Assembly (NCBI GenBank): GCA_023433275.1
Contig: JAEZDN010000165.1
Coordinates: 62,001-126,000 of the forward strand
DNA: 64,000 nt
Origin: Verrucomicrobiota bacterium
GTDB lineage: Bacteria; Verrucomicrobiota; Verrucomicrobiia; Opitutales; Opitutaceae
Reading direction: 5' to 3'
Both the position numbers and the translations under genes were made by a program. The notes beneath the pieces are model-generated. The model ran no database searches, had not been told where the DNA came from, and was given only the letters and a program-made list of their open reading frames with translations. Shown here in pieces: positions 45,814 to 54,852 of the stretch; positions within the stretch are counted from its first letter, which is position 1, and the number at the start of each line of letters is the position of its first letter.

Positions 45814-46266
45814 TCAGTCCTTGGCCTGTTCAATCACCGTGGCGCGACCGTCCCTGAAGACGATGCGGATGCGTTCCTCGACCTCCTCGCGGTAGGTGTC
45901 CGCGAAGGCGGGGCGATAGTGCACGCGGTAGCTCCGGAGCAGCGGGTCATAATAAACCCGGCGATGGTAGCCAACCATCCGCGAACCGTCGTAGCGATCG
46001 TAATAGGTGTTATAGATCCAGGTGAGCGTGCGGCCGTTCTCGGTCCGTGATTCGCGCTTTTGGTTGGGCTCGCCCAAGGCGAGGTAAACCATGTCGGGGG
46101 TGTACCCGAGGTCGATGATGCCTTGCCGGATTTTCTCCTGCGTTTCGAGGTCCAGGCCTGCGTACACCTCGGGTTTCTCCCGGATGCGGCTGTCAACGCT
46201 CTGACAACCGACGAGGAAGCCCAAGCTAGTGGCAAGCACGAGGGTGCGGAAAATACGGTGGTTCAT
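45814..46266 (-). CDS. small lipoprotein with BamE/SmpA-like segment
   Basis: A 150-residue lipoprotein with the signal MNHRIFRTLVLATSLGFLVGC (Cys21 acylated). The segment IIDLGYTPDMVYLALGEPNQ followed by GRTLTWIY resembles the repeat of the BamE/SmpA fold, in which a helix leads to a GxP turn and a strand ending in Trp-x-Tyr. A role in the envelope is inferred; BamE identity itself is not claimed. It is the last gene of a long minus-strand run. Confidence 0.68.
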   Translation of the reverse strand: MNHRIFRTLVLATSLGFLVGCQSVDSRIREKPEVYAGLDLETQEKIRQGIIDLGYTPDMVYLALGEPNQKRESRTENGRTLTWIYNTYYDRYDGSRMVGYHRRVYYDPLLRSYRVHYRPAFADTYREEVEERIRIVFRDGRATVIEQAKD

Positions 46267-46315
46267 GATGGTGGCTTGGACTGCGGGTGCTCGGCGCGGG
46301 TTCCGTGAAATCGCC

Positions 46316-48394
46316 TCACAGTTTGAGTCGCCTTAAACGCAGCGCATTGCTTACCACCGAGATGGAGCTGAGGCTCATCGCTGCGCCGGCAAACATGGGG
46401 CTGAGCAGCCAGCCGGTGAACGGAAACAGAGCGCCTGCCGCCAGGGGCAGGCCGGCGGTGTTGTACGCGAAGGCCCAGAAAAGATTCTGCCGGACGTTGC
46501 GCATCACGCCCCGGCTCAGGTGCAGGGCGCGCACGAGTGCGGCGAGGTCGCCTTTCACCAGCACGAGGCCGGCGCTGTGCATGGCCACGTCGGTGCCCGT
46601 GCCCATGGCAATGCCCACGTCGGCCGCGGCGAGGGCCGGGGCGTCGTTCAGGCCGTCGCCGGCGAACACGACGCGTTCTCCGCGCGCCTGATGCTCGCGC
46701 ACCAGCTCCAGCTTGCGCGCCGGTGTGACCTCGGCGTGATAGCCGTCCAGGCCAAGCTGCTCCGCCACGGCGCGGGCGGAAGCCAGACGGTCGCCTGAGA
46801 CCATGACGACGCGCAGCCCGAGACGCTGCAGTTCGGTGATGGCCGCGGCCGTGCCGGATTTGAGCGCATCGGCCAGGGCGATCACCCCCGCCTCTTTGCC
46901 GTCCACCGTCATGCTCACGAGGGTCGCGGTCGGGTGACCGGGCAGATCGTGACCGGCGGGCGCGCGGCTGAGCACCACGCGGCGCTCGCCGATCACGGCG
47001 CTGACGCCCACGCCGGGTTCGGCGGAGAACTCATGCGCCGGGAGCGGCGTCAGTCCGCGGGCCTGCGCCGCGGCGACGATGGCGCGGGCGAGCGGATGCT
47101 CGCTGCCGGCCTCGGCGGAGGCGGCGAGGCGCAGCACCTCGGTTTCGGCGAAGCCCCCCGACGGCTGGACGAAGGTGACCTGTGGGCGACCGAGCGTGAG
47201 CGTGCCGGTCTTGTCGATGAGCAGCGTGCCGGCGCCGGCCAGCGCCTCGAGCGCGGCGGCGTCCTTCACGAGCACGCCGGCCTGCGCGCCGCGGCCGATG
47301 CCGGTGACAAGCGAGACCGGCGTGGCGAGACCGAGCGCGCAGGGGCAGGCGATGATGAGCACGGCCACGGCATTGAGCAGACCGTAGAGCCAGCCCTGGT
47401 GCGGGGCGAAAATTCCCCACGCGAAAAACGTGACGGCGGCGATGACGAGCACCCCCGGCGTGAACCACGCGGACACGCGGTCGGCCAGGCGCGCGATGGG
47501 GGCTTCACTGTCCGTGGCCTGCCGCACGAGCTCGACGATCTGCGCAAGCAGGGTGTCGGCGCCGACGCGCTCGGCGCGATAGACGAAGGAGCCGGTCGTG
47601 TTCAGTGTGCCGGCGCTGACTTTGTCGCCGGGATCCTTGGTGACGGGCAGCGGTTCGCCGGTGAGCATGGATTCGTCGATCTCGGCCGTGCCGGCGGTGA
47701 GCACGCCGTCCACGGGCAGATTTTCGCCGGGGCGCACCCGGAGCCGGTCGCCGGGTTGGATGGAATCGACCGGCACGTCCGTTTCGGAGCCGTCGGCCTC
47801 TATGCGGTGCGCGATCTTCGGTGCGAGATCCATGAGGGCGCGGATGGCCGCGTCGGTGCGGGCGTGGGCGCGCTGCTCGAGGATCTGGCCGAGGAGCACG
47901 ATGGTCGTGATGAACGCCGTGGCCTCGAAATAAAGCGGCACGCCGTGGTGCGTCTGGTATCCCGCCGGAAAGCGCTCCCAGAACAGCATGGCCGCCGTGC
48001 TGTATAAATACGCTGCGCCCGTGCCGGTCACGGTGAGGGTGAACATGTTCGTGTCGCGCTCGCGGATGGATTTCCACCAGCGGCGGATGAACGGCGCGCC
48101 GGCCCAGAAGAAGACCGGCGTGGTGAGCAGGAACTGCAGCCAGCCGCTCATGAACGGCGTGATTCCGTGGACGAGGCCGGGTGCGACCATTTCGCCCATG
48201 GCGAGGAACAGCACGGCTAGTGTCAGCGCGGCGGCGACATAGAGCTTCGGACGCAGGTAACGCTCGTGCGGCAGGCCCATGTAAACGGGTTCGTTCGGTG
48301 CGGGCATGTGACCGGCGCCGGCGGACGCAGCGTGGCCATGATGATGATGATGGCCCTGGCCGGAGTGGGCGGGAGTGGCGGGAGAGTGTTTCAT
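46316..48394 (-). CDS. copA: copper-translocating P-type ATPase with His-rich N-terminus
   Basis: A 692-residue P1B-type ATPase that exports Cu(I), or possibly Ag(I), across the inner membrane. The CPC motif in ACPCALGLATP (near 348), the phosphorylation site DKTGTLT (near 392), TGEPLPVTKDPGD and GDGLNDAPAL (near 578) are intact. There is no N-terminal CxxC metal-binding domain; instead residues 1-30 hold nine His, five in a row at 15-19. The ATG at 48394 is used; a GTG five codons upstream is also possible. It follows the sigma-factor gene after 141 bp and may have its own promoter. Confidence 0.93.
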   Translation of the reverse strand: MKHSPATPAHSGQGHHHHHGHAASAGAGHMPAPNEPVYMGLPHERYLRPKLYVAAALTLAVLFLAMGEMVAPGLVHGITPFMSGWLQFLLTTPVFFWAGAPFIRRWWKSIRERDTNMFTLTVTGTGAAYLYSTAAMLFWERFPAGYQTHHGVPLYFEATAFITTIVLLGQILEQRAHARTDAAIRALMDLAPKIAHRIEADGSETDVPVDSIQPGDRLRVRPGENLPVDGVLTAGTAEIDESMLTGEPLPVTKDPGDKVSAGTLNTTGSFVYRAERVGADTLLAQIVELVRQATDSEAPIARLADRVSAWFTPGVLVIAAVTFFAWGIFAPHQGWLYGLLNAVAVLIIACPCALGLATPVSLVTGIGRGAQAGVLVKDAAALEALAGAGTLLIDKTGTLTLGRPQVTFVQPSGGFAETEVLRLAASAEAGSEHPLARAIVAAAQARGLTPLPAHEFSAEPGVGVSAVIGERRVVLSRAPAGHDLPGHPTATLVSMTVDGKEAGVIALADALKSGTAAAITELQRLGLRVVMVSGDRLASARAVAEQLGLDGYHAEVTPARKLELVREHQARGERVVFAGDGLNDAPALAAADVGIAMGTGTDVAMHSAGLVLVKGDLAALVRALHLSRGVMRNVRQNLFWAFAYNTAGLPLAAGALFPFTGWLLSPMFAGAAMSLSSISVVSNALRLRRLKL

Positions 48395-48535
48395 GGATTT
48401 GGTGCTCACCGGGGGGACGGAGCTGGCGGCGGTTTCTTACACCCGCGGCTTTGATCGCATCGCTTCGCGTGGTTGCCGCCCAGGGTGTCGCGGGGCAACG
48501 ACCCGCACCAGCATCCAAGCCAGCCGGCATTCCTT

Positions 48536-49105
48536 TCAGGCATCGTCTCGCTCGGCGCAGTCGCAGTCAAGGCAGGCGCCGTCGGCGCAATCGCCGCAGA
48601 AAGTTTCGAGCCGGGCGCGGAGGTCCTTGCGGGCGCGGTGCAGGGTGACGCTCGCGTTGTTCGCGGTGATTCGCAGCGCCTTGGCGGCCTCCTGCACGGA
48701 TTCGCCGTTGAGATCCACGCGGCGGAGCAATTCGGAGTGCTGGGGCTTGAGCGTGTCCACCACGCCGGCGAGGCATTCGCAGAGCTGCGGCTCCCAGCCT
48801 GTCGGCGCGGCGTCAATGTCGTCGCCGAGGGCGGCGATCATCTCGCCCAGCGCGTCATGGCGACGGCGGACCGAGCCGCGGGCGCGATAATGGTCCACGA
48901 CGGCGTTGCGCAACAACTGGTAGAACCAAGCGGTGAGCTTGGCGTCGTCCTGCAGTTCGCCGGCGCGTTGGAGCGCCTTGAGCAGGCCGGTTTGGAGAAT
49001 GTCCTCCGCCTCGGCCTCGCTGCCGACGCGCGCCGCGAGGAACGCCTTGAAGGAGTTCCGGCGCGCATTGAGTTCGGCGGCGAGCTGGTCGGGACGGCGG
49101 GCCAT
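48536..49105 (-). CDS. ECF sigma factor with C-terminal cysteine cluster (CorE-like)
   Basis: A 189-residue extracytoplasmic-function sigma factor. Region 2 has EAEDILQTGLLKAL and WFYQLLRNAVVDHYR; region 4 has QEAAKALRITANNASVTLHRARKDL. After region 4 comes a tail with five Cys (170, 173, 178, 181, 183) in the order CxxCx4CxxCxC. No anti-sigma gene adjoins. In Myxococcus, CorE-type factors use a C-terminal Cys-rich domain to sense copper directly; the tail and metal-efflux context suggest the same logic here. The start at 49105 gives a normal N-terminus and lies 14 bp after cusA. Confidence 0.88.
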   Translation of the reverse strand: MARRPDQLAAELNARRNSFKAFLAARVGSEAEAEDILQTGLLKALQRAGELQDDAKLTAWFYQLLRNAVVDHYRARGSVRRRHDALGEMIAALGDDIDAAPTGWEPQLCECLAGVVDTLKPQHSELLRRVDLNGESVQEAAKALRITANNASVTLHRARKDLRARLETFCGDCADGACLDCDCAERDDA

Positions 49106-49119
49106 GGCGGCAGGCTGGC

Positions 49120-52100
49120 TCAGGCGGCGGGCTTTGTCAGGCCCCGTTCGCGCAGCCACGCGAAGATGACCGGCGTGACGACGAGAATGTGCAGCAGGCT
49201 GGAGAGGCTGCCGCCGACGACGGGCGCGGCGAGGGGTTTCATGACCTCGGCGCCGGTCTGCGAACTCCACAGGATGGGCAGCAGCGAGGCGACCGTGGTG
49301 GCGATGGTCATGACCTTCGGGCGCAGGCGGAGACGGGCGCCCTCCTTCACGGCGGCGAGCAGTTCGTCGTGGTTGAGTTCCCGGCCGAGGCGCTCCTTGG
49401 CGCGGGCGACGGCTTCCTCAAGATAGACAACCATGACGACGCCGGTCTGGATGGCGGTGCCGAAAAGCGCGATGTAGCCGACCCAGACCGCCGTGCTGAA
49501 GTTGAAGCCCATGGCCCACTGGAGGAGCACGCCGCCCGTGAGGGCGAACGGCACGGCGAGAAGGACGTGCGCGGCCTCGGCCGCCGAGCGGAACGTGAAG
49601 AACAGCACCGCGAAGCACACGGCCAGCACGAGGGGGAAAATGAACATCATCGTGCGGTTGGTGCGGAGCTGCTGCTCGTATTCGCCGGCGTATTCGATCG
49701 CCATGCCCGGCTCGAGTTTCACTTCGTCGGTCACGCGGCGCTTCACGTCGTTGACGAAGCCGCCGAGGTCGCGGCCCGTGACGTTGGCCTGCACGAAGAC
49801 GCGCAGGCGGCCGTTTTCCGAGGCGATCTCGTTGGGGCCGACCACGCGCTTGATGTCGGCGACCTGGTGGAGCTGGATCAGCGCGCCGGAGGGAGTGGTG
49901 AGCGGGAGCTCGCCGAGGCGGTCAATGTCGCCGCGGTCCGCCTGCTCGAGGCGCACCTGCAGGGGCCAGCGCTCGCGGCCCTTCAACGTGGTGCCGACGG
50001 TGGCGCCGCCGAGACCGGCTTCGACGTAGTCATAGACCTGTTTCACGCTGAGGCCGTAGCGGGCGAGATCCTCCCGGCGCACGGCGATCTCCAGGTAGGG
50101 TTTGCCCTGCACGCGCGACGGCGCGACGCCGGTCGCGCCCTGCACGCGGTTGACGACGCGCTCGATCTCGAAGGCCTTGCGCTGGAGCGCATCGAGGTCG
50201 TCGCCAAAGAGCTTGATGCCGAGCTGGGCGCGGATGCCCGTGCTGGTCATGAGCACGCGGTTCTCGATGGGCTGGAGGAAGCCGGGCACATAGCCGGGCA
50301 CGTTCATGAGTTTTTCAGAGAGGTCGGCGATGATGGAGGCCTTGGTCGTGCCCTCGGGCCACTCACGTTCGGGCTTCAGCATGATCGTGGTTTCGATCAT
50401 CTCCACCGGCGCGGGGTCGGTGGCGGTGTCGGCGCGGCCGAGCTTGCCGGCGGCGGAGGCGACCGCGGGATGCTCACTGATCACGCGGTCCTGCCAGGCC
50501 ATGATGCGTTTCACCTCGCTGAGCGAGGTCGCGGGCAGCAGGACGGGCATGAAGAGGAGCGAACCTTCCTCGAGCGTCGGCATGAACTCGGTGCCGAAGC
50601 CGTCCGTGTGGCGAGCAATTGAGTCGGGCAGCCGGTCGTTGACGAAGCGCGGCAGGCCCCAGGCGAGCACCACGCAGAACACGAGCAGCGCGCCGGCGAG
50701 CGCGAGCACCGTGCGCTGGCGACGCAGCGCGAAGTTGAGCAGCGGATCGTAGAGCCGGAGCAGGAACTTCATGAGCCAGTTTTCCTCCTCGGGCTTGAAG
50801 GGCCCGCGCACGAACAGCGTGCAGAGCACGGGCACCACGGTCACCGCCAGCAGCAGCGCGCCGAGAATGGCGAAGACCTTGGTCCACGCGAGCGGGTGGA
50901 AGAGCTTGCCCGCCTGCCCGCCGAGCATGAACACCGGCACAAAGGCCAGCACAACGACGATGATCGAGAAGAACATCGGCCGACCGATCTGCTGGCACGC
51001 GCCGAGGGTGATATCGAAGATTTCCTTCGCGGTGAGCTGGGGGGCGGGATTCCCGGACCCCGCTTCTGTCTGTTGCCCGCCTGCGGCGGGGTTCGGAGAC
51101 CCCGCCTTAAATCTTTTCTCCTCCAGCGCCCGCTCGCATTGTCGGATGACGTTTTCCGTCATCACGATGCCGGCGTCCACCAGCACGCCGATGGCGATGG
51201 CGATGCCCGTGAGCGACATGATGTGCGAGGGAATCCCGAACTGGTCCATCAGGATGAATGAAACCAGAATGGAGGCGGGCAGCGGGATGGTGACGATCAG
51301 GATGCTCCGGAAGTGCCAGAGGAAGAATACGTGCATCAGTGTCACGAGCACGATTTCCTCGATCAGCGCACCCTTGAGTGTGGCGATGGCGCGGCCGATG
51401 AGGTCGCTGCGGTCGTAGAACGACACGACGCTCACGCCCTCCGGCAGGCCGGCGGCCAGACTGGCGAGGCGCGCCTTCACGTCCTGGATGACCTGCCAGG
51501 CGTTTTCACCGTAACGCATGACGACGATGCCGCCGACGACCTCGCGGCCGTTGACGTCGAGCGTGCCGCGACGGAAATCGCCGCCGATGCTCACGGTGGC
51601 GACGTCGCGCAGGAAGAGCGGCGTGCCGTCGCGCGGTTGGAGCGCGATGGATTCGAGGTCGGCCGCGCCCTGCACGAGACCGAGGCCGCGCACGACGTAT
51701 TCGGCGCCGTTTTCCTCGATGGTCTTGCCGCCGATGTTGCGGTTGCTGGCGGCGACGGCATCCATCACCTCGCCGAGCGTGACGCCGTATTGCTTGAGCT
51801 TGAGCGCCGATACCTCGACCTGCCACTGGCGCACGAAGCCGCCCAGGCTGGCGACCTCGGCCACGCCGGGCACGGCGGCGAGCTGGTAGCGGACGAACGT
51901 GTCCTGTAGCGCCCGGAGCGATCCGAGGTCGTGCGTGCCGGACTCGTCCTTGAGGTAGTATTGGTAAACCCAGCCCAGGCCGGTGGCGTCGGGTCCGAGG
52001 CGCGCGGTGACGCCCTCGGGCAGCACGTCACCGAGCGAGTTGAGCCGTTCGAGCACGCGCGTGCGGGCGAAGTAGGTGTCGGTCTTGTCCTCGAAGATGA

Positions 52101-52383
52101 CGGTGAGAAACGAGAAGCCGAACATCGAGGTGGCGCGCACGGATTTCACGCCGGCGAGGCCCTGCAACGACACGCTGAGCGGGTAGGTGATCTGGTCCTC
52201 GACTTCCTGCGGGGAGCGGCCGGGCCAGTCGGCATAGACGATGACCTGGTTTTCGGAGAGGTCAGGAATGGCGTCGATCGGCACGCGGTTCAGCGCGAAC
52301 ACGCCCCACGCGCAGAGCGCGAGGAACGCCGCGATCACGATGAACCGGTTGTGCAGCGACCAGTGGATGAGACGGTTGATCAT
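49120..52383 (-). CDS. cusA: CusA-type heavy-metal RND efflux pump
   Basis: A 1087-residue inner-membrane RND pump of the heavy-metal (HME) group, which drives Cu(I)/Ag(I) or related ions to the outside with proton force. The N-terminus LIHWSLHNRFIVI, ALNRVPIDAIPDLS and GVLVDAGIVMTENVIR are typical. Residues about 424-447, in the loop after that helix, form an unusual Gly/Pro/Asn-rich insert coded by a palindromic repeat (51043-51106). It overlaps cusB by 4 bp. Close homologues move Co/Zn/Cd (CzcA), so metal choice rests on the copA neighbour. Confidence 0.92.
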   Translation of the reverse strand: MINRLIHWSLHNRFIVIAAFLALCAWGVFALNRVPIDAIPDLSENQVIVYADWPGRSPQEVEDQITYPLSVSLQGLAGVKSVRATSMFGFSFLTVIFEDKTDTYFARTRVLERLNSLGDVLPEGVTARLGPDATGLGWVYQYYLKDESGTHDLGSLRALQDTFVRYQLAAVPGVAEVASLGGFVRQWQVEVSALKLKQYGVTLGEVMDAVAASNRNIGGKTIEENGAEYVVRGLGLVQGAADLESIALQPRDGTPLFLRDVATVSIGGDFRRGTLDVNGREVVGGIVVMRYGENAWQVIQDVKARLASLAAGLPEGVSVVSFYDRSDLIGRAIATLKGALIEEIVLVTLMHVFFLWHFRSILIVTIPLPASILVSFILMDQFGIPSHIMSLTGIAIAIGVLVDAGIVMTENVIRQCERALEEKRFKAGSPNPAAGGQQTEAGSGNPAPQLTAKEIFDITLGACQQIGRPMFFSIIVVVLAFVPVFMLGGQAGKLFHPLAWTKVFAILGALLLAVTVVPVLCTLFVRGPFKPEEENWLMKFLLRLYDPLLNFALRRQRTVLALAGALLVFCVVLAWGLPRFVNDRLPDSIARHTDGFGTEFMPTLEEGSLLFMPVLLPATSLSEVKRIMAWQDRVISEHPAVASAAGKLGRADTATDPAPVEMIETTIMLKPEREWPEGTTKASIIADLSEKLMNVPGYVPGFLQPIENRVLMTSTGIRAQLGIKLFGDDLDALQRKAFEIERVVNRVQGATGVAPSRVQGKPYLEIAVRREDLARYGLSVKQVYDYVEAGLGGATVGTTLKGRERWPLQVRLEQADRGDIDRLGELPLTTPSGALIQLHQVADIKRVVGPNEIASENGRLRVFVQANVTGRDLGGFVNDVKRRVTDEVKLEPGMAIEYAGEYEQQLRTNRTMMFIFPLVLAVCFAVLFFTFRSAAEAAHVLLAVPFALTGGVLLQWAMGFNFSTAVWVGYIALFGTAIQTGVVMVVYLEEAVARAKERLGRELNHDELLAAVKEGARLRLRPKVMTIATTVASLLPILWSSQTGAEVMKPLAAPVVGGSLSSLLHILVVTPVIFAWLRERGLTKPAA
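51043..51106. repeat. two palindromes of the GGCGGG family in frame within cusA
   Basis: Copy B (51043-51063) and copy C (51085-51106) both match the intergenic palindrome at 10568. Copy C is perfect: GGCGGGGT/ACCCCGCC with a 6-nt loop. Between them CCCGCC (51076-51081) can also pair with GGCGGG (51085-51090). The reading frame of cusA runs through without a stop and yields the near-repeats AGSPNPA and AGSGNPA in the protein. Confidence 0.75.
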
Positions 52384-54254
52384 GGCGCGACTCCGGTTGA
52401 GGCGTGGGCGCAGCCGGCGGCCTGTTCAGCTGTGTGACCGGCGCAGCAGCCGCCATTCTTGCCGGCGAGCGCGGGACGGTTCATGGCGAGCAGGTACGTG
52501 GCGACATTCAGCGGCGGATGGCCGGCCGGCAACGAAGTCGTGTCGCCGTGACCGTCGTGACCACCTTTGCTTTCCTTGGTTTCCGGCTTCGCCGGGGCGG
52601 CATCGAGTTCCTCGCCGCATTCGAGCATTTCCGAGCCGAAGAACGGATTGCGAAGTTCGGTGCCGCGCGAGAGCCAGCGGCCGGTGCCGAGCACGGGGGT
52701 CATCGGGCACTCGAAGGCGTGCAGGCCGGGCTCGCGGTGGTGAACGTGTTCCGCGCGAACGAGGTCCACGAGTGCAGTGCTAAAGGGTTCGAACGCGCGG
52801 CGGGCCGCGCCGAGGTCGGGGCCGTCAGCGAGCGAGTCCTTGAATTTCGCGAGCGGGCCGCGAGCGGCGGGGGCGAAACCCGCGAGATAAGCCTGAAGCG
52901 CAGCGCGCAGCGGGGGCAGCTGTTTCTGGTAGCCGGGCAGGTCGTCGGCCGCGAGCACCGCGGAAGCGTCGGCGGCGGCGAACGCCAGGTCCTTGAGCAG
53001 CGCATAGGCGGCAGGATCGTGTTTCGGTTCGCCGGCGGCCACCTTGGCCGGAGCGGATTCCCCGTGATCGTGGGTGCCGCCGACCGCGGCGTGGGCCAGT
53101 TGGGCCTGGCCGTCGAGGATGAGTCCGCCCTGTGTCACGACCTTGTCGCCCTCGGCGAGACCGCCGAGCACCTCGGCGGTGGTGTCGCCGATGCGCCCGA
53201 TACGGATGCGCGTGGCGGCGTAGGCGTGATCGCCGCGGTCCACGAACACAACCGGGCTGCCGCTGTGGCGGAGCACCGCGCTGCGCGGCACGAGGAGCAG
53301 GTCGGGGGCGTCGAGCCGCACCGAGGCGATGCCGGTCTGCCGGTGCAGGAGCCGTCGGTCGGTGTTGGCGAGCACGACGCGCGCGCGGGCCGTGCGGGTG
53401 GTTTCGTTGAGGTTGGGATCGATGAAATCCACGGGTGCGGTGAGCAGCTGGCCCGGCAGCGAGGTGAGGGCGATCTCGACGGTCTGGCCCGGCCGGACCC
53501 ACGCGAGGTCGGCCTCATAGATGTCGAACACGAACCACATGCGCGAGAAGTCCCCGATCTCGAACAACCGGTCGTTGGTCTCCACATACTGGCCTTCGTA
53601 AACGGCGCGCGACACGACCGTGCCCGACATCGGGGCGCGGACGGTGACCATGGCGGTCGGCTCCATGACGGCCTCGAGGATGCGGATTTCCTCGTTGGTG
53701 AGGCCGAGTTCGAGCAGCCGCTCGCGGGCGGCGGATCGCTCGGAAACGGTGAACGCCGTAGTGCCCGCGCGCAGGCGCTCCACGTAGGTGCGTTGCGCGG
53801 TGAGCATCTCAGGGCTGTAGATGGTGACAAGCGGCTCGCCCTCGCGCACCTCGGCGCCGACGTAGTTTATGTGGAGCTTCTCGATGCGGCCGGGCACGCG
53901 GGCGGCGAGGATGCGGTGGCGCGTCTCGTCGTCGTCGATCACGCCGTTCACGCGCAACGTGCGCATGAGCGGACCGCGCACGACCGGCGCGGTTTGGATG
54001 CCCGTGACCGTGGCCTGGGCGGGCGTAAGCGTGACGAGGTTGGGATCGAGCGGCTCGATGGCGGCGCCGTTCCTGGGCGCGGCCACGGCGACGAGCGCCA
54101 TGCCGCAGATGGTGCAACGGGCGTCGGCTTTGTCCGACTTGATCCACGGGTGCATCGGGCACTGGTAAACCGGGGCGTGGTCGTGGCCGGATTCGGCCGC
54201 GGTGACGAAGAGCGCGGCGAAGGCGAAGGTGAGAAGGGAGAAGAAAGTTTTCAT
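52380..54254 (-). CDS. cusB: CusB-type efflux adaptor with added metal-binding ends
   Basis: A 624-residue periplasmic adaptor that links CusA to an outer-membrane channel. After the signal peptide comes a heavy-metal-binding motif, YQCPMHP (30-36) with CTICGM (47-52), then the adaptor core (about 65-400; VNGVIDDDETRHRILAARV, VRAPMSGTVVSRAVYEG). A DUF3347-like helical domain (about 425-535) follows, then ECPMTP and a His/Cys-rich end (GGHDGHGD, GGCCAGHTAEQAAGCAH). This is far longer than E. coli CusB (about 400). The extra ends suggest metal capture. No outer-membrane channel gene adjoins. Confidence 0.9.
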   Translation of the reverse strand: MKTFFSLLTFAFAALFVTAAESGHDHAPVYQCPMHPWIKSDKADARCTICGMALVAVAAPRNGAAIEPLDPNLVTLTPAQATVTGIQTAPVVRGPLMRTLRVNGVIDDDETRHRILAARVPGRIEKLHINYVGAEVREGEPLVTIYSPEMLTAQRTYVERLRAGTTAFTVSERSAARERLLELGLTNEEIRILEAVMEPTAMVTVRAPMSGTVVSRAVYEGQYVETNDRLFEIGDFSRMWFVFDIYEADLAWVRPGQTVEIALTSLPGQLLTAPVDFIDPNLNETTRTARARVVLANTDRRLLHRQTGIASVRLDAPDLLLVPRSAVLRHSGSPVVFVDRGDHAYAATRIRIGRIGDTTAEVLGGLAEGDKVVTQGGLILDGQAQLAHAAVGGTHDHGESAPAKVAAGEPKHDPAAYALLKDLAFAAADASAVLAADDLPGYQKQLPPLRAALQAYLAGFAPAARGPLAKFKDSLADGPDLGAARRAFEPFSTALVDLVRAEHVHHREPGLHAFECPMTPVLGTGRWLSRGTELRNPFFGSEMLECGEELDAAPAKPETKESKGGHDGHGDTTSLPAGHPPLNVATYLLAMNRPALAGKNGGCCAGHTAEQAAGCAHASTGVAP

Positions 54255-54369
54255 GACGATACGGAGGGAGACGGAGTGAGGCAGGAAATCTTACCCGGCA
54301 TGCAGAGACGCGCGGGCATACGACGGCAACGCACCGCACGGCGACGTGCGGGCACACTTCACCCCGGAC

Positions 54370-54735
54370 TCAGATCAGGAGGCTGCAATGCGCCTTGAAC
54401 AGGGGCACACTCGCAGCAGGCGTTCCCCGGAGGGACACGCGACCCGCCGGCACGCCGGCCGGACGGGAATCAAAACCGACGCGAAAAATCTCGTAACGGG
54501 CCTTGGCGGAAGGGGCCGGTTTGCGCGCCTCGCTGCGCTGGGCGGCGACCGTCGGCAGGCCTTGGGCACAGGACGGTGCCGCGGGGGCGGGCGCGCAATC
54601 GGGCATCCCGCAGGCGCCCGCGGCTTCGCCGGTGCAGCAGCACGCCTCGTCCTGGGCGGCGGCCACGACGACCGGCTGCACCTGCGCGAGGGCGGTGCAA
54701 ACGACGGCGATGAGGAGCCAGACGAGGCGTTTCAT
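54370..54735 (-). CDS. secreted Cys-rich protein at the head of the metal-efflux operon
   Basis: A 121-residue protein with a signal peptide (about 1-28). The mature N-terminus has a dense Cys cluster: CCC (32-34), then Cys42, Cys47 and Cys56, separated by Gly, Ala and Pro, followed by a basic, Ala/Pro-rich part and a Cys near the end (117). It lies 115 bp upstream of cusB on the same strand. A periplasmic metal-binding or sensing role is inferred from composition and place. I do not recognise the family. The start at 54735 is fixed by the signal peptide. Confidence 0.68.
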   Translation of the reverse strand: MKRLVWLLIAVVCTALAQVQPVVVAAAQDEACCCTGEAAGACGMPDCAPAPAAPSCAQGLPTVAAQRSEARKPAPSAKARYEIFRVGFDSRPAGVPAGRVSLRGTPAASVPLFKAHCSLLI

Positions 54736-54852
54736 GGCGTGGAAGACAGCAGGATGAATACTGACGCGAGTGTTTCCCGCAACCGGATATTCCGCTTCCG
54801 TCAGCCGGCGCAGCGGCTTGGACAAGAAATGCACAGCTGCGAAAGTCGTTGC

